Shown in pieces: positions 6,258 through 6,900 of a DNA stretch of 6,900 nucleotides. The DNA is from Flavisolibacter sp. (GTDB lineage Bacteria > Bacteroidota > Bacteroidia > Chitinophagales > Chitinophagaceae): contig JACDAZ010000085.1 of assembly GCA_013695175.1 (NCBI GenBank), positions 1 through 6,900 on the forward strand. Direction: 5' to 3'. Within the stretch, counting starts at the first letter, position 1, and each line of letters begins with the position of its first letter. The notes beneath the pieces are model-generated. The model saw only the letters and a program-made list of their open reading frames with translations. It was not told where the DNA came from and ran no database searches. A program made the translations under genes and the position numbers.

Positions 6258-6275
6258 AATTTTTCATTATCCTCC

Positions 6276-6645
6276 GGGGGCGTTTGGTTTTGACAGCATA
6301 GGTCTTTGAAAGTGTAAGCATGCAGTGCGTTGGATAATTAGCACTTAAATCTGAATATTCAAAACAATAAATGGCAATACACAGTATGCCATGGCTGCCT
6401 AATCAGTGATTAAGTAGTCATTAGGGCCGCCGCACAGGTTTGTCTGTAACCAAGTGCCGCCGCCGACATCAAACAAATACAGGCTGCTGCAACGAAAGGC
6501 TGTGATTGTTGCTTAAGACCATACAGCTAAGGAAATAATTGGTTTGTTCAACCCCGGTTATTTCCCGACAATCAATGTTGAAATAAGCATGTAGAAAGCT
6601 TTCGACGAATATGTTTGGACACCGGTTCGATTCCGGTCGTCTCCA
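6276..6645 (+). ncRNA. ssrA: Transfer-messenger RNA (tmRNA)
   Basis: Rescues stalled ribosomes with SmpB by acting as alanyl-tRNA and then as mRNA for a degradation tag. The 370-base gene is complete. The acceptor stem pairs GGGGGCG (6276-6282) with CGTCTCC (6638-6644) using two G-U pairs, and A6645 is the discriminator. The T-arm is ACCGG-TTCGATT-CCGGT (6621-6637). Long helix P2 pairs GTC/GAAAG (6302-6312) with CTTTCGAC (6599-6606) and GCATGC (6318-6323) with GCATGT (6587-6592). The tag frame is 6373-6402. Helix P5 pairs CCTAAT (6398-6403) with ATTAGG (6420-6425). Three H-type pseudoknots follow: GCAC/GTGC with loop GTTTG to CAAAC; GCAAC/GTTGC with GCTGT to ACAGC; and GGAAATAA/TTATTTCC with TTCAAC to GTTGAA. 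CCA is not encoded and must be added. This is the one-piece form, not the permuted two-piece form. Confidence 0.97.
6373..6402 (+). other. tmRNA proteolysis-tag reading frame (GNTQYAMAA, stop TAA)
   Basis: From the resume codon GGC the frame reads Gly-Asn-Thr-Gln-Tyr-Ala-Met-Ala-Ala and then TAA. The YAMAA end resembles the YALAA end recognised by ClpXP and related proteases. The stop lies inside helix P5, as in other tmRNAs. An alanine is added from the charged tRNA-like part before this sequence. The resume codon is assigned from the frame that ends in YAMAA; the exact first codon is inferred. Confidence 0.88.
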
Positions 6646-6665
6646 CAAATGATCTATTAGGCATT

Positions 6666-6710
6666 AAAAAAGCCAGTGACGATACACATGTACTTGTCAT
6701 TGGCTTTTTT
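6666..6710 (+). terminator. Strong intrinsic terminator of ssrA
   Basis: AAAAAAGCCAGTGAC (6666-6680) pairs with GTCATTGGCTTTTTT (6696-6710) over 15 bp with a single G-U pair and a 15-base loop, ending in a six-T run. It lies 20 bases past the tmRNA 3' end. The A-run on the left makes it able to act on the opposite strand too. Confidence 0.9.
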
Positions 6711-6900
6711 ATTTAGCTGCAATGAGTATAATTCCATTCGTATTTATCACTTCCTTTTTTTGCTTTCAATATTAATGCCGCGTGTTATTACTTTTCTAAC
6801 CTTAGTAGAATAACGATAAACCATAATGGTAAACGATTATTTTAAAAATAATCTTTGAAATAATTATAAAATTTATACACATGTAATTAATATTGAAGCG
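6711..6900. other. Gene-free right end with repeat cluster
   Basis: No ORF of note is visible in these 190 bases. They contain a direct repeat AACGAT (6812-6817, 6832-6837), the palindrome ACCATAATGGT (6820-6830), a 19-base palindrome (6835-6853), and a TTTG (6854-6857) followed after 18 bases by a poor TAnnTTTG match (TACACATG, 6876-6883). The layout resembles a control region for a rightward gene outside the window. Confidence 0.4.
6835..6853. repeat. Perfect 19-base palindrome (9-bp arms)
   Basis: GATTATTTT (6835-6843) and AAAATAATC (6845-6853) are exact inverted copies around A6844. The centre is pure A/T. It is immediately followed by a TTTG that could be a -33 box, the place where an operator would sit. 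There is no T-run after it, so it is not a good terminator. Confidence 0.6.

Larger units (their letters stand above)
6073..6275. other. Intergenic region between rseP and ssrA
   Basis: AT-rich sequence without a convincing gene. It holds the weak rseP terminator at its left end, a 7-bp inverted repeat TTTTACA/TGTAAAA (6187-6193 with 6211-6217), and a possible ssrA promoter at the right end. A minus-strand frame here runs into the tmRNA and is not supported as a gene. Confidence 0.5.

Noticed and set aside
6124..6321. Minus-strand 65-codon frame (or 47 codons from an inner ATG at 6267)
   Set aside because: Its 5' end lies inside the tmRNA acceptor and P2 region; the composition is that of random AT-rich DNA, and I see no domain or clear promoter.
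6626..6900. Integrated element using the ssrA 3' end as attachment site
   Set aside because: tmRNA genes are common integration sites, but no second copy of the 3' end and no integrase frame appear in the 255 bases downstream; an element with a distant att copy cannot be excluded.

Overview
The window looks like chromosomal DNA of a Bacteroidota bacterium, most likely near the Chitinophagaceae/Sphingobacteriia. The base composition is AT-rich. Genes start without Shine-Dalgarno sequences. Promoters fit the Bacteroidota form TTTG-N~19-TAnnTTTG; the one before rplU is an exact match. A lysine/alanine-rich histone H1-like mini-protein is present, and the RseP and cysteine-synthase-like proteins have the sequence style of that phylum. 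The placement is inferred from these traits, not from a search.

Left part (1-1385, all on the minus strand). Read in the direction of transcription, rplU (ribosomal protein L21) and rpmA (L27) form the classic two-gene operon behind a strong promoter. Next comes a 41-residue H1-like basic protein with its own intrinsic terminator, then the first 115 codons of a PLP-dependent cysteine synthase/cystathionine beta-synthase family enzyme that runs off the left edge.

Middle (1386-1847). This is a divergent intergenic region. It holds a plausible promoter for the rightward genes and an unexplained hairpin followed by a T-run on the minus strand, which looks like a terminator with no gene in front of it.

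Right part (1848-6072, plus strand). A GH3-family acyl-adenylating enzyme of unknown substrate is followed after 39 bases by dxr, the committed enzyme of the MEP isoprenoid pathway. After a further 157 bases comes rseP, an intramembrane site-2 protease with two periplasmic PDZ-like regions. The dxr/rseP neighbourhood is an old association also seen in proteobacteria, but uppS and cdsA, which lie between the two genes in E. coli, are absent here.

Far right (6073-6900). After rseP comes a complete tmRNA gene (ssrA, 6276-6645). It has a tRNA-like acceptor and T-arm, a tag reading frame GNTQYAMAA, at least three pseudoknots that can be drawn from the sequence, no encoded CCA, and a strong intrinsic terminator. 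The last 190 bases hold no gene but contain several inverted and direct repeats that may be the control region of a gene beyond the right edge.

Most of the window is conserved housekeeping: translation, ribosome rescue, isoprenoid synthesis, envelope proteolysis and sulfur amino acid metabolism. I see no defence system, mobile element, CRISPR array or clear new multi-gene system. The least understood items are the GH3 enzyme, the orphan terminator-like hairpin, the H1-like mini-protein and the repeat cluster at the right edge.
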